From assembly GCA_017654935.2 (NCBI GenBank), contig CM065697.1:44291568-44355567 (forward strand): 64,000 nt of DNA. Direction: 5' to 3'. Both the position numbers and the translations under genes were made by a program. Under the pieces are notes generated by a model. That model was not told where the DNA came from. It did not search any database and was given only the letters and a program-made list of their open reading frames with translations. Source of the stretch: Phymorhynchus buccinoides. Lineage: Eukaryota > Mollusca > Gastropoda > Neogastropoda > Raphitomidae. This document shows, piece after piece, positions 22,734 to 33,106 of the stretch. Positions within the stretch are counted from its first letter, which is position 1; each line of letters begins with the position of its first letter.

Positions 22734-22984
22734 GATAATCTGCGGGAACCGTGCGCGGGTGGAGCACTCGACGGGCCGCGTGCGCCCCAAGCCCTGGATG
22801 AGGGGCGGTGGTGGTGGTGGTGGTGGTGGTGGTGGTGGTGGTGGCGGCGGCGGAGGGGGGAGAGGGGAGGCCCTTCGCGCCGAGCCTTCAACCCCGACGA
22901 CCGTTGCTACGAGTGTGGGGACCGCGGCCACTACGCCTACGACTGCCACAAGTACAAGGGAGGAGGCCGCAGCAAAGGCCGCAG
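22734..22984 (+). CDS. SRSF7: SRSF7 coding exon 2: RRM end, poly-Gly tract, CCHC zinc knuckle (frame broken)
   Basis: The acceptor CTAACTGTTGCAG is followed by G completing Thr, then [20 protein letters not shown], the last RRM strand and the usual SRSF7 linker. A run of 19 glycine codons follows (12 consecutive GGT, then GGC/GGA/GGG). The zinc knuckle [19 protein letters not shown] (CX2CX4HX4C), nearly identical to the vertebrate SRSF7 knuckle, lies in a different frame from the RRM. One base appears to be missing (or two extra) between about 22843 and 22870, most simply in the six-G run 22855-22860. The frame after the break matches the downstream RS exons, so the gene is probably functional and the break an assembly or sequencing error at a repeat. 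The donor is GCAG|GTGGGT, phase 2. Confidence 0.88.
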
Positions 22985-23640
22985 GTGGGTTGGGGTGGTG
23001 GGGTGTCATATGGTTGTGGGTGTTGGGTGGGTGGGTGTTTTGTGTTTGAGTGTGTGTGGGTATTTGAGTGGGTGGGTGGGGGTTGTGCGTGGGGGTATTT
23101 GAGTAGATGTGTGGTGTGTGGTTGTTTGAGTGGGTGGTGTGTGGTTGTGTGTGTGTGTGTATTTGTGTGGTTGTGTGAGGGTATTTGGGTGTGTGTATTT
23201 GAGTGGATGTGTGTGTGTTTGAGTGGGTGTTGTGTGTGTGTATTTGAGTAGGTGTATGGTTGTGTGTGTGTGTGTGGGGGGGGGGGGTATTTTTTAATGG
23301 GTGTTGTGTTTGGGTATTTGAGTGTGTTGTGTGTGTGGGTATTTGTGTGTGGAGGTTGTGTGTGTGTATTTGAGTGTGTGTTGTGTGTGTGTGTATTTGA
23401 GTGTGTTGTGTGTGTGGGTGGGGGTTGTTTGTGGGTATTTGAGTGGGTGTTGTGGTGGGTGTTTGTGTGGGTGGGTGGGGGTTGTGTGGGTGGATATTTG
23501 AGTGTGTTTGAGTGGTTGTGTGTGTGTTTGTGATTGTGTGTAGTTGTGTATGCAATGTGTGTCTGAGAGTCTGTGTGTGTGTGTGTGTGTTGAGTATGCA
23601 TACATGTGTATGTCTGTATGTGTAGGTGTTGTTTGAGTTA
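22985..23640 (+). repeat. GT/UG-rich tract at the exon 2 donor
   Basis: About 650 bp of GTGTGT with recurring GTATTTGAGTG modules, starting at the intron's first bases. Long His-Thr-Pro frames on the opposite strand are artefacts. UG repeats bind CELF and TDP-43-type proteins in animals (general knowledge). Confidence 0.9.
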
Positions 23641-23984
23641 ATGTGTGTGTGCCTTTATGTTTTTTTAGGTATACTCCTGATAAAGTTTGTGTAAGGGCCC
23701 TAAGTTTACTTTTGCTCATTTAATTGGATAAAATAGTATAATGTGTAAAAAAACCACCATCTTAAGCTTTGTGGAAAAAATTACACCTTCTTAAAATATA
23801 TAAAAAGTGTATAAATCTTTTTTCTTATAAATTAAAAATCCAATAATTGCAATTTACGTACTTTTTGAGAACTTTCAAGTATCTGTTATGTGCACATTAG
23901 ATCTGCCATATCATGTACAAATATTTTGTTATGCTTTTTGTTTGTTTCTTTTTATTTAAACATCTTTTTGGGCGCTAAAGTCTT

Positions 23985-24226
23985 TTAACCCTTTCACCGC
24001 CAACGTCGCATTTTAGCACCACAATGATTTAGCACCCATGTCACTAAAAGGCATCAAATCAGGGTCTGTTATCCAAAGACCCTGTTCTCTTAATTCTGGG
24101 AGGTAAGGATAGGCCTTACTTTAAATATGTCGCAGAGGAATCCCCAATATTACAGACAGATTTTTGTACCCAGGTAAGTTTAATGGAATTATTTTGCTGA
24201 AAAATGGCTGGCGGCGAAAGGGTTAA
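23985..24226. mobile_element. TTAACCCTTTCACC-family MITE, copy 2
   Basis: TTAACCCTTTCACCGCCAAC ... GGCTGGCGGCGAAAGGGTTAA with TTAA at both ends. Inside SRSF7 intron 3. Confidence 0.88.
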
Positions 24227-24950
24227 TCACACAGGAACTCCAAAGTTTGGGGAAAAATATCATTCTCTTGGTGATAAATTCCATCTAAGTTGAATTTGTG
24301 TAAGCCTTTTTGTCAGAAAGGAAACATGCTTTGTTTTGTGTAGCTGTAAACAACTCGTTATTTTTACGCCACAAATGTTTGATAATATGATTCAAGTTTC
24401 TAACAATGGAAAGTATTTCCTGAGTTAGTAAATTAAATTGATGCAGCCTAAAATATGATCATTCTTAAAAATGAAACTTTTTGTTCTCGATCTGCATCTG
24501 TGATCTGGAAGTGTAATGTGGTCACACTTTTATATAAATCATTAAACCAAAGTTATAAATGCGCCCAAAAGCTGTTGGTTAATTTGATTATTAATAAGAA
24601 TTAATTTTGATGTGGAAATAGTTTATTAGATTTGCTTTTATTATAAAGTTTAGGCTGAGAATTGCTCTATATCTGAATTGTATAAAATTGGAAATGTGAT
24701 TGCTTTGTAATTCAAATTTTTCTTGTGCTGTGATTTAGTTTGTAAGCGGAGTATTGTCGTTATATTTCTAATGTTTTCGTAATGAGTAGCAATGGGCAAA
24801 ATGTAAAACTGACGGACGAGAGAGAGAGAGAGAGAGAGAGTGTGTGCACATGTGTCACTGTTTGTGGAAGTGTGTGTGTGTGCTCATTGTTAGCATTCTA
24901 CATCGGACGTTGACCATGCTTTTTGATGACTGTATGTCCCTGCTTTGCAG
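24227..24950. other. Unique AT-rich intron before the poison exon
   Basis: No recognised transposon apart from a GA/GT run at 24818-24890. Being largely free of repeats is unusual in this window and fits a region under splicing-related constraint, though this is only suggestive. Confidence 0.4.
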
Positions 24951-25522
24951 GCATTGCATCCTAACGATTAGCAACATGATTGACATCGAGTATCGGCCAA
25001 CTTGAATTTTTTTTCAACACCCAACCGAACCAGCCGTTAAGATTTGAGTCAGCCCACGACTTGAGTTGACTGCATCCCCCGGTCTGTCTATCACCCCCAC
25101 CTCCCAGTCAGACAAACGGAATGAGTCAGCTAGACCGTCATGCGACTAAACGACAAAATAAAAGAATCAACTCAACAGAAAAATAAGAGTCGGCTCATCC
25201 GATAAGCACCAAAAAAAAAAGAGACAGCGCATCCGATAAACATCGAAAAGAATCGGCTCATCTGATTTACAACGAAAATGATGAATCAGCTCAGCCGATT
25301 AACAGCAAAAAAAAGAGACAGCGCATCCGATTTAACAGCAAAAGCGAGTCAGCCCCTCAACTGATTTTGATTAGAGAAACAAACAGACGATCAATCGTCC
25401 CTGCTTGAAAGAGAGATCTGCTCTTCTTTCATCTCGACACAAGAGCGAATCCGATCACACGCATCACTGCAACAGATTGAGAGAGATTCAGCTTCATGAA
25501 AGCTTTGACAACCCTTTTATCC
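24951..25522 (+). promoter_or_regulatory. SRSF7: Candidate SRSF7 poison cassette exon (572 nt)
   Basis: A strong acceptor (TGTATGTCCCTGCTTTGCAG, ending 24950) and a consensus donor (ATCC|GTAAGT at 25523) bound 572 nt lying between the zinc-knuckle and RS exons. Spliced after exon 2 in phase 2 it reads RHCILTISNMIDIEYRPT and then TGA at 25003-25005, so inclusion would truncate the RS domain and should trigger nonsense-mediated decay. Vertebrate SRSF3 and SRSF7 carry poison exons of roughly 450 nt in the equivalent intron and use them for autoregulation (established knowledge). The exon holds a degenerate tandem array (25123-25375) that could bind SR proteins. Not shown here: that the exon is ever included. 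Confidence 0.7.
25123..25375 (+). repeat. Degenerate ~30-bp tandem motif inside the poison exon
   Basis: About eight units start at 25123, 25164, 25187, 25221, 25250, 25283, 25315 and 25346, each beginning GARWCRRC. The better units continue with KCATCCGAT and then an A-rich stretch. CATCCGAT or a one-base variant recurs at 25195, 25229, 25258, 25291 and 25323. The look is that of a clustered exonic splicing enhancer. Confidence 0.8.
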
Positions 25523-26381
25523 GTAAGTTAAATGCAGTGATGAGTTGTTTCTGTTTTCCCCCCATCTTTTTCTATCATTTTTTTTATGGATACAAATTTA
25601 GACCCAGACTTATATCTTATCTTAAAGCATGTGCATAAGAAATCATAAACAGATTTTGACACAATTATCGTAAATTGAGATTTACTGTGAAGAATCCTTT
25701 AGATTGACATTTAAAAAAAAAGAGTTAACAATCTTATAATAATAATAATCTGAGGTAAGTTTTTAAATTGCATTTGGAATTTTAAGAAATACGATGGAGT
25801 CAGGCTGGTTCAGTTTTTGCGGGCTGATTTTGTGCAGGAAAAAGAAAAGGAGTGTAGCGGGAAGGGGTGGGGGTCAAAACTTCCCTTTTTAAAAAATGTA
25901 TAGCCTGAACAAGTTTAGGAATTTGAAGAAGCAGTGTCTATGTCTGGATAAGACACCTGATAACTTATTCAGTGAAATATTCTGAATTCTTGGACAGACA
26001 TGAAACTTGTTAAAGTCCCCCTTTTCTGTTTGTAGAGACTACCAAAAACCAAAGATAATTGGATCATGCAAGCTGAAGGGGCAAGAAGTTTCGTAGTGGG
26101 GGTGACAATGTCTCTTTCAGTTCTAAGCAGTAGATGAAATGAAATTTGAAGTAAATCATACCTTGAAACCTTGACTGATAATGCACTTCAATTAAGATAC
26201 TCCTAGTTTGCTTGCACCCCTTGTTAAGAAATTGGTCAAGCAAAAATGTCTCAAAAAGTCCTTTGAAAGGCATTTGCCTGTGAAATCAGTCGAGGCTTGT
26301 GTTGTGTGGTTTAGTGAAATGGTAACGTTTGTTCCTCGTGTGGTTTTGTTGTGAACTGGTAACATTTGTTTCTATTTCCAG

Positions 26382-26513
26382 CGTAATGTCTTTGGTAGAG
26401 AAGGAACTGTGGACGAACAGACCTCCAGCCGGATATAAAGTAGCTCCAAAAAGCCTAAATGTTACAAAGAGCGATAACTTTGCAGCCTTACTGCCTAATA
26501 AACCTTGCAAAGA
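26382..26513 (+). CDS. Possible alternative in-frame SRSF7 exon (132 nt)
   Basis: A good acceptor (TTTCTATTTCCAG) precedes 26382, and a weaker donor (AAAGA|GTAAAG) follows 26513. The segment is 132 nt, so it keeps phase 2 on both sides, and it is open in the SRSF7 frame (VMSLVEKELWTNRPPAGYK ... LLPNKPCK). If the donor is skipped the frame stops at 26515. No known domain. An open stretch of this length is not rare by chance, so this is a weak call. Confidence 0.25.
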
Positions 26514-26972
26514 GTAAAGCCAACTTTCTCACTTCCCACCTGGAAGGTGAGAAGTGTAAGGGTATGTACACATACATGCGGAGATTCCGTGCGGGAACCT
26601 GTGCGCAATCCGTAAATAAGTAAAAGAAAGAAGGGAAAAGATTTGCGCACGTGTCCGTATTTCCCCCAATCCGTACATTTGCACCCTTGTTTCTTTTACT
26701 TATTTACGGATTGCGCGTGGGATTTCCGCATGAACTGTGTACAAGGCCTTAGTGTTGTAGGCAGTGAGTGAGTTCACAGTTATCCCCACCTGTGGTGTAG
26801 GTGAAAGGATGGGAGTAAAAAAAAACGTCTTCAGTCAGCTGCAACGTGCGAGCTCTTTATATATTCAGGCTTTTTGGTAGCTGTAGCAGTGATGATATGT
26901 TTGTGTGGCTATTGTGTGTGGATGTTTGTTAAGTGTTGTCAGTTGGTTGGTAAAGTCACTTTGAGGACATTC

Positions 26973-27287
26973 TTAACCCCTTCCCTGCCAGCGCTGTGTC
27001 TGTCATAGCTTTTGATGTCACCACTCTGGCATGCTAGTGTTTGTGTTAGTATTGTCAGGAAAGGTATATCTGTAATATTGCGACCTGAAAAAGCCAGGGT
27101 GTGGCTGCGAGTTGGAACTCGGAATGAGCGACTTGGGAGCAATGCCACTGTATGTCCTGGAGAAGGGACAACAAAAAAAAACACACAAAAAGTAGACCAT
27201 TTTGTTAGATTGAGTCTAAAGTGCCTCTTTTCAATTTTAGAATTATAAAAAGATATCTCGATGTTTCTCTGGCAATGAAGGGGTTAA
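26973..27287. mobile_element. TTAA MITE, TTAACCCCTTCCCTGCC family, copy 1
   Basis: Starts TTAACCCCTTCCCTGCCAG and ends GGCAATGAAGGGGTTAA. Distinct interior from the TTAACCCTTTCACC family (ATTTTGTTAGATTGAGTCTA). Copies: 43656-43910 and 58154-58526. Confidence 0.85.
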
Positions 27288-28385
27288 GTAACTAAGATGT
27301 CTGTCCATAACGTTTTTTTGCATAAGCCAATGCTAATGTGTGTGTGGTTTTGGGGGTGTTTTTTCATGTTTTGCGAATCATTGAACAATGCATGCTGCAA
27401 TTTCGTTCAATATGCTCCAGTCAAAGTTCTTGTTTTCCAACCTTCGTTTCAAGATGAGTGCTCTCTTGTCCTGAACTGTCTATACCAATTGTAGTCTGTC
27501 TGATGACCAAACTGAATGATAAAGGTGAATCGAATCATACCGTGGTCATAAAAATAACCTTTAGATCAATAAACAAATGTATGTTCAGTAATATATTTAA
27601 TAGTAATAATGTTTGGAGATGAACTGCTGATCATTTTGGAAACTCAAGCTAAAATGCCCTTTTGGGACAGAAAGAAAGCAAGCACTGGAATTGTTAAATA
27701 ATATCAGACACTGTGGAAAAGGACCTTTATCCTTTTTTTTTCTAATCATGTGTTGTTGGGTTTTTGTGTGTGTGTTTTGCTCTTGTTCTGACTCAATGTT
27801 TTAGGATTGATGCTCCTAGTTGTTTGCTATGAAAAGCCTTAGCATTTCAGAGTTCAGGGCTTGGTAACAAACTTTTGAATTAGACCTTCTGTTACGGTCT
27901 TCTGTCCGCTTGCTTGCTTTACTATTGCCTTTTTCTTCTTGCACATTTTCTCCCTTCCACCCCCTTTCGTCCATTCTATTTTGTCTAATGCTTTTTTCTA
28001 GTTTAGTTTTTTTTAATCCTTTTATTATATGTGATGGTGCATGGGAAAAAACAGACATACATCACTCCGAATGCCTTTGAGCAAAAGCAAAAAATAGTCA
28101 ACAACCCCAAAAGACCAGTTTTCTATTTAAGGCATATTTATATCTACTTTAACGTATTCTACCAGTATACACAACATGAAAGACATTTTCGAGGATTATT
28201 TCTTTGTTTGAATTTAATTTGTTTTTTAAATCGGTCAATAGAAAGAGGCAAAATTCAGTCTTCTATTCCACTTTTTGCAAAATGATCCATCTCGAATGTC
28301 AAACTGCGAATGGCTCTAAAATCAAAACTACACAAGATAACTCAATTCTGTTTTCTGTGTATTGGCTAGGAATCTGGTTCGATCT
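27288..28385. other. SRSF7 intron 3, no further feature
   Basis: AT-rich sequence without recognised exons or clear repeats. Confidence 0.4.
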
Positions 28386-28607
28386 TGCCAAACCCAGGGC
28401 TCCCAGGGACCCCCATTTGGGGGTCTATGAAGCACTAAAATTTCACAGGACCCTTTAAAAGAATATGGTCCCAGGGGTGCACTAGAAAAAATATTTTTAG
28501 CATTCGCTATGCCACTGGGACCCTCTATCCTGCCTCTAGGACCCTCTATACTGTAAGTGAAGGAGTCCCTGGGACCCCATGTTTTGCTGGACGATTGGGA
28601 GCCCTGA
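28386..28607. mobile_element. CAGGGCT-family MITE, copy 3 (best preserved)
   Basis: Ends CAGGGCTCCCAGGG and GGGAGCCCTG are complementary. The interior matches 905-1112 in reverse orientation. Confidence 0.8.
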
Positions 28608-28669
28608 AAACCAAAATCTCAATTTGTCAATATCCTTTATGTCTGGTTTTGCCATGGCACTATCACATG

Positions 28670-29088
28670 TGAGCCAGCACCACGAAAGGGACATTAAGTC
28701 ACTGGGCTAAATTCTCATAACAGGCTTCTAAAGTCAAACATCTAATTTTTGGTCAGTTTTGAGTTATGGGTATTTTTGTGCTCTCTAACATGTTATCTTT
28801 CATATTTATAAAGGACAATTTTTAATATGGTCTCCAAATGGTCTTATAAGGGCTTTCAAACGAGTAGGTCCATGCATTTTCTTCAGTTAGGCTGAACTTT
28901 AGATTGCGTTTTCTCAAAATGGCTGGCACTCACCATAATAACTTGAAATGCTCGTAACTCTGGAACGAAAAAAGATACAAGAATGGTTCTTGTATCTTTA
29001 GAAAGAGAAATGTCTGAAGTTTTGAAATGTATAATTTTCTCAGAATGGTCCGTTTGACACTTAATGTCCCTTTCTTGGTGCTGGCTCA
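28670..29088. mobile_element. Element with 30-bp terminal inverted repeats
   Basis: Left end TGAGCCAGCACCACGAAAGG and right end CCTTTCTTGGTGCTGGCTCA match over 30 bp with one mismatch. 419 bp, single copy in the window, in SRSF7 intron 3 close to the RS exon. Confidence 0.85.
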
Positions 29089-29217
29089 CGTATGTGCATT
29101 TTTCTCTCTCACAATTTCAGCTTTTCATACTGGAAAAGCAGCGGATTAGAAAGTTGAACTAAGGTCACGCAGCAATGAGAAGTGACACTGATTCGTGTGG
29201 AATGTGATCGATGGCAG

Positions 29218-29319
29218 GTCCTACAGCCGGAGCCGATCCCGAAGCCGTTCCCGAGGCCGCCGCTATTCCCGCAGCCGATCCCGGAGCCGAAGCCCCACCC
29301 ACAGCCGAAGCCGCAGCAG
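29218..29319 (+). CDS. SRSF7: SRSF7 coding exon 3: RS domain
   Basis: 102 nt, phase 2 on both sides. After the split Arg codon it reads SYSRSRSRSRSRGRRYSR then SRSRSRSPTHSRSRS, close to the vertebrate SRSRGRRYSRSRSRSR stretch. The donor GCAG|GTGAGT is strong. The acceptor (GATCGATGGCAG) has almost no pyrimidine tract. A much better one (CTCTCTCACAATTTCAG) lies 97 nt upstream at 29120, but using it adds an in-frame TGA (29154-29156). RS serines are the SRPK/CLK phosphorylation sites of the family. Confidence 0.85.
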
Positions 29320-29410
29320 GTGAGTTGTGCGGGGCTGCTTGTGTTGACTGATGCGAGCCAGAATGAGCAGACGATTGTTAAAAGCCAAAGGTGCTTATTT
29401 CTTTTCTGCT

Positions 29411-29784
29411 GGGGCAGTGGGTAGATGCCTCGTGCCTCCATACGACCCCATCCTCTCCACGAATCTTTCCCCGTGGGAATACCGAGTGGGGGGGGGGGGG
29501 GGGGGCTTTCGTAAAAATAGTTCCCCCACCTTCTGGAAGTTCTGTGCTTGTACTAGTTGTAGCCTCCTCTAATCTGCCACTTTGACTCTGCCTTTTCCCT
29601 TTGCTTTCTATCATCTACTATCCTTAAAAAAATAAAAAAATCTTCCAATTAATTGTTCTCCTTTCAGCTCCTCCGAAATTAGAATGTGTCGGCTGTACGC
29701 AGCAGGGAGACCAGTGAAAACTGAAAAACGGACACATACCTGACCCATTATGGCCATATGGCTTGGGAACGCAGAAGAAGAAGG
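29411..29784 (+). mobile_element. SINE-A, near full length
   Basis: Head GGGGCAGTGGGTAGATGCC, centre, and tail GAACGCAGAAGAAGAAGG; poly-G run at 29489-29504. It lies 91 bp after the RS exon donor. Confidence 0.88.
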
Positions 29785-29794
29785 ATGATTGTTG

Positions 29795-30474
29795 TCATAT
29801 TATTAGGCACCCCCCCCCCCCCCCAAATTTGATTCAGAATTCAGATTTTGTTACTCTATTTCCTTATTATATTATCAGTCATATTATTAGGCCCCCCCCC
29901 CCCCAAATTTGACTCAGAATTCAGATTTTGCTACTCTATTTCCATACTATATTATGTCATATTATTAGGCCCCCCCCCCCCCCCAAATTTGACTCCAAAT
30001 TCAGATTTTGTTACTCCATTTCCTTACTATATTGTCAGTCATATTATTAGGCACCCCACCCCCCAAATTTGACTCCAAATTCAGTTTTTGTTACTCCATT
30101 TCCTTACTATATTGTCAGTCATATTATTAGGCCCCCCCCCCCCCCCCCTCCCCCCAAATTTGACTCCAAATTCAGATTTTGTTACTCCATTTCCTTACTA
30201 TATTGTCAGTCATATTATTAGGGCCCCCCCCCCCCCCCCCCCAAATTTGACTCAGAATTCAGATTTTGTTACTATATTTCCTTACTATATTATCAGTCAT
30301 ATTATAAGGCCCCCCCCCCCAAAACTTTCAGATTTTGTTACTCAAATATTGTCAGTCATATTATTCAGATTCAGATTTTGTTACTCTATTTCCTTACTAT
30401 ATTATCAGTCACATTACCAGGCGCAGGGGTCTCAGTCTAGGAAAAAAATATCGCCGTATTGTCCGTAGAATACG
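29795..30474. mobile_element. TATAAGGCGC-type MITE with its core amplified about 7 times
   Basis: About seven units of 80-90 bp, each ATATTATTAGG + poly-C + AAATTTGACTC + AGATTTTGTTACTC + TATTATCAGTC. The last unit runs into GCGCAGGGGTCTCAGTCTAG and AATATCGCCGTATTGTCCGT and the end AGAATACGG, which is the right end of the MITE also found at 42880-43306 and 51758-51926. Confidence 0.85.
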
Positions 30475-31333
30475 GTGAGCACAAACTGACAAAGGGTTTG
30501 GATTTTTTTGGACCAAAGACATTTAGCTTGTAGCGCAAAGACTGGTCACAGCCCGACTACTACACTACTCACTCAGCTGTATTAGTGTGAGCGAAGCCAC
30601 ATGTTAAACCTACTACAGCCCAGCCCCCCCCCCCCCCCCCCCGCCCCGCCTTCTGAACGGCATGCTAAAGAGTGAGTGGTAGCTGTTTGATATCCCTGCT
30701 TAACCTTTCACCCCACACCTCCCCCTGACCATCATGCTAAAGAGCGAGTGTCAGGAATGGATGCCAGTGAAATGTGTCAACTCTTCTAGCGCTGTGTATT
30801 TTTTGGACTTTTTTTGGTTGTCCGTTGCATCTCAACCGACAAGAGGGGAGTAACTTTTTTTTGTTGAGTGCTCATGTATTGTTGATAGGCCTATCAACCG
30901 ATCCCTAGTATCGGATAACACTGGTCCGACACCTCTGACGTGGCGCGCGAAGGCTGCTTTCTCACACAATAGGAGGAAAAGAAGGGAAAACCCGCTTCTG
31001 TGGCTGCAGCGATTCGAATACTGAGCGCGCGTCGAGCCTACCCTCCTTTTATACTCCGGTCGTGCCTTTGATGGCAGAAAAAGTGACAAAAGCTCTAAAA
31101 TAAAAAACCACATGGCATGGTGCTTGGCAGTAAATGTCTTTGTGTTTGGTGGGAGTGTAGAGATGTTGTGGGCGAATATATTCGCCCATGGTGCTAGAAA
31201 AGTTTTAAAGCTGGGAGTCAAGTGCCCTGTCTTTGCGTAAGCTAAGCGTCTTTGGTGGGACTTTGACCAACTGGTGATGTCATGATTTGTCGAGAAGACT
31301 TTAACTTCATGAATTTTAGGAAATGATGTGCAG
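30475..31333. other. SRSF7 intron 4, no further gene
   Basis: Poly-C near 30624-30643. A duplicated scrap (CATGCTAAAGAG) recurs at 30661 and 30733. No extra exon recognised. Confidence 0.4.
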
Positions 31334-31394
31334 GACACCAGTGCAGAGACGCCATTCTCGATCCCGATCGGCCTCGCCCAAGGGGGACGACTGA
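31334..31394 (+). CDS. SRSF7: SRSF7 last coding exon: RS tail and stop
   Basis: Acceptor GATGTGCAG; the first base completes the split Arg codon, then TPVQRRHSRSRSASPKGDD and TGA at 31392-31394. The SRSRSASPKGDD ending suits an SR protein C terminus. The phase agrees with the preceding exon. Confidence 0.82.
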
Positions 31395-31745
31395 GCCCTG
31401 GAGTTGGCGGGGATTTCCTGGTGTTGGTTTGATGACCACCGCTTCGCTTACGGTTATACCGCCAGTGTTGAGAATTGTTGGAGAGTTTGTCATCACTTTA
31501 GCAACATTTACATGGGAATCACCAGCCTCCTGCAGAAAAAGAACTTTCACCGGCTTTTTATCATCTCATCAGTGGCGTTTTTATGGAATCATTGTTGACT
31601 GTTTGAAGACGATTTTTGAACTGTCAACTTTGTCGTCGTCAAATTAGCAAACCTTTAGTTTTTATCATTTACTTATTTGTTACTATGTGTTGCGTTTTTG
31701 TAATGATCAGTGGAAATTAAAGTTGTGTTGTTTCGTTGTCAATCG
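31395..31745 (+). other. SRSF7: SRSF7 3' UTR with poly(A) signal
   Basis: ATTAAA at 31716-31721 is followed by a GT-rich stretch (GTTGTGTTGTTTCGTTGTC), the usual layout of a cleavage and polyadenylation site. The UTR would be about 340-350 nt. Confidence 0.65.
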
Positions 31746-32797
31746 TGGTTTTTTTTGTGGTGTTATTATTGTGGTTGTTTGTTATGTGGAGTGTTAGTAG
31801 ACATCTGCTTCTTTGATTTTTAGAGTCCTAAATGGGACAAAAGGTATTACAAATGTGACAATTAACGGAAATGAAGAAGCCTGCAAACGATCAATTATAG
31901 AACAAATCAGGCAATACATTCTCTTACTTAAAAACAAACGAACAAAAAACCCACCACCATTATAATCATGCTGGTATTGCAAGCAGCATTTTCTGAATTG
32001 AAAAACGAAACAAATGCGCGCGCACTTATACAGTTATTGATATTCATTTGTAGTCCCACAGGGCACCTTTTACTCCTGTTTTTAATTTCTGTTTTATACG
32101 TTGCAATGTAAACTTTGGCAAAGTTTCTTTACTCATTAAGCATTGGGTAGGCCAGTTTTGTTGGAGACATCCCCCCTTCCCCAACAACAAAAAAGTTGAG
32201 TGATAGGGGCAAGGGAATAAGGGTAAAGCATGAGGCGCTGGAGTAGAACAGGGACTCTATGAGGAAATATTTTGCGATGTGTGCGTGTTATTTAGTCGTT
32301 GACGTTTTAAAATCCCTCTACACCATCTGATCTCATTTGTTGTTAGCGTAGTACGCACTTTTAGGTTGGATTTCAAACCAGAGTTGTAAGCCTTAGTGAC
32401 AGAAAAGCTAAAGCCCCTTACTGCTATGGGACAAACAAAAACCAACAAAATTTAAAAAAAACTACAGGATATAGTTTCTCCTAAGAGTTTTCATACATGT
32501 TATCTAGGACTCAAACCTGTATTATTTTTTTTTTTACCTTTCGTCTCGAGTAAAAATAATTGTCATTTCCTGTGTGGGGGTTTAATGTACAGTTTTGCTA
32601 TTTTTTTATATTTTTCTTCTTGTTCACGTCACAGGCTTTCTTTTCTCTTTCGGTTACTGCTTTCCAACGTAGAGGACCAAACTCGCAAAAGATTCTGTGC
32701 TTTAAAAAATAAAATACATGTTTGTCACTCGTGCCCAAAGTCTTGAGCGTCAAATATTTTTTTGTACGTGTGAGACTGAAGAATGATTTTGGTGGCT
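31746..32797. other. Intergenic between convergent SRSF7 and PTGR3
   Basis: AT-rich and without a supported gene. Poly-T near 32525. Confidence 0.4.
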
Positions 32798-33106
32798 GCT
32801 TCTTCTGAGTTCACAGGCCATATGGCCATAATGGGTAAGGTACATACGTGTCCAGTTTTCACTGGTCTCCCCGCTGCGTACAGCCGACACGTTCCGATTT
32901 TGGAGGAGCTCAAACGAGAAACATTTGTAAGATTTTTTTTTTAAAAGGCAGGAGAATGGGCCAATAAGTCAAAGATAGTAGATAGAAAGCAAAGGGAAAA
33001 GGCAGAGTCAAAGAGAGTGGCAGATTAGAGGAAGTTACAAGCACAGAGCTTCCAGAAGGTGGGGGAACTATTTTTACAAAACACCCCCGGTATCCCCACG
33101 GGGAGG
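32798..33106 (-). mobile_element. SINE-A, head missing
   Basis: Minus orientation: tail near 32798 (GCTTCTTCTG on plus), GGCCATATGGCC, centre, ending at CCGTGGGGATACC. Confidence 0.85.

Noticed and set aside
22677..23601. Long His-Thr-Pro-rich open frames on minus
   Set aside because: They are the reverse complement of the GT-rich intron tract of SRSF7.
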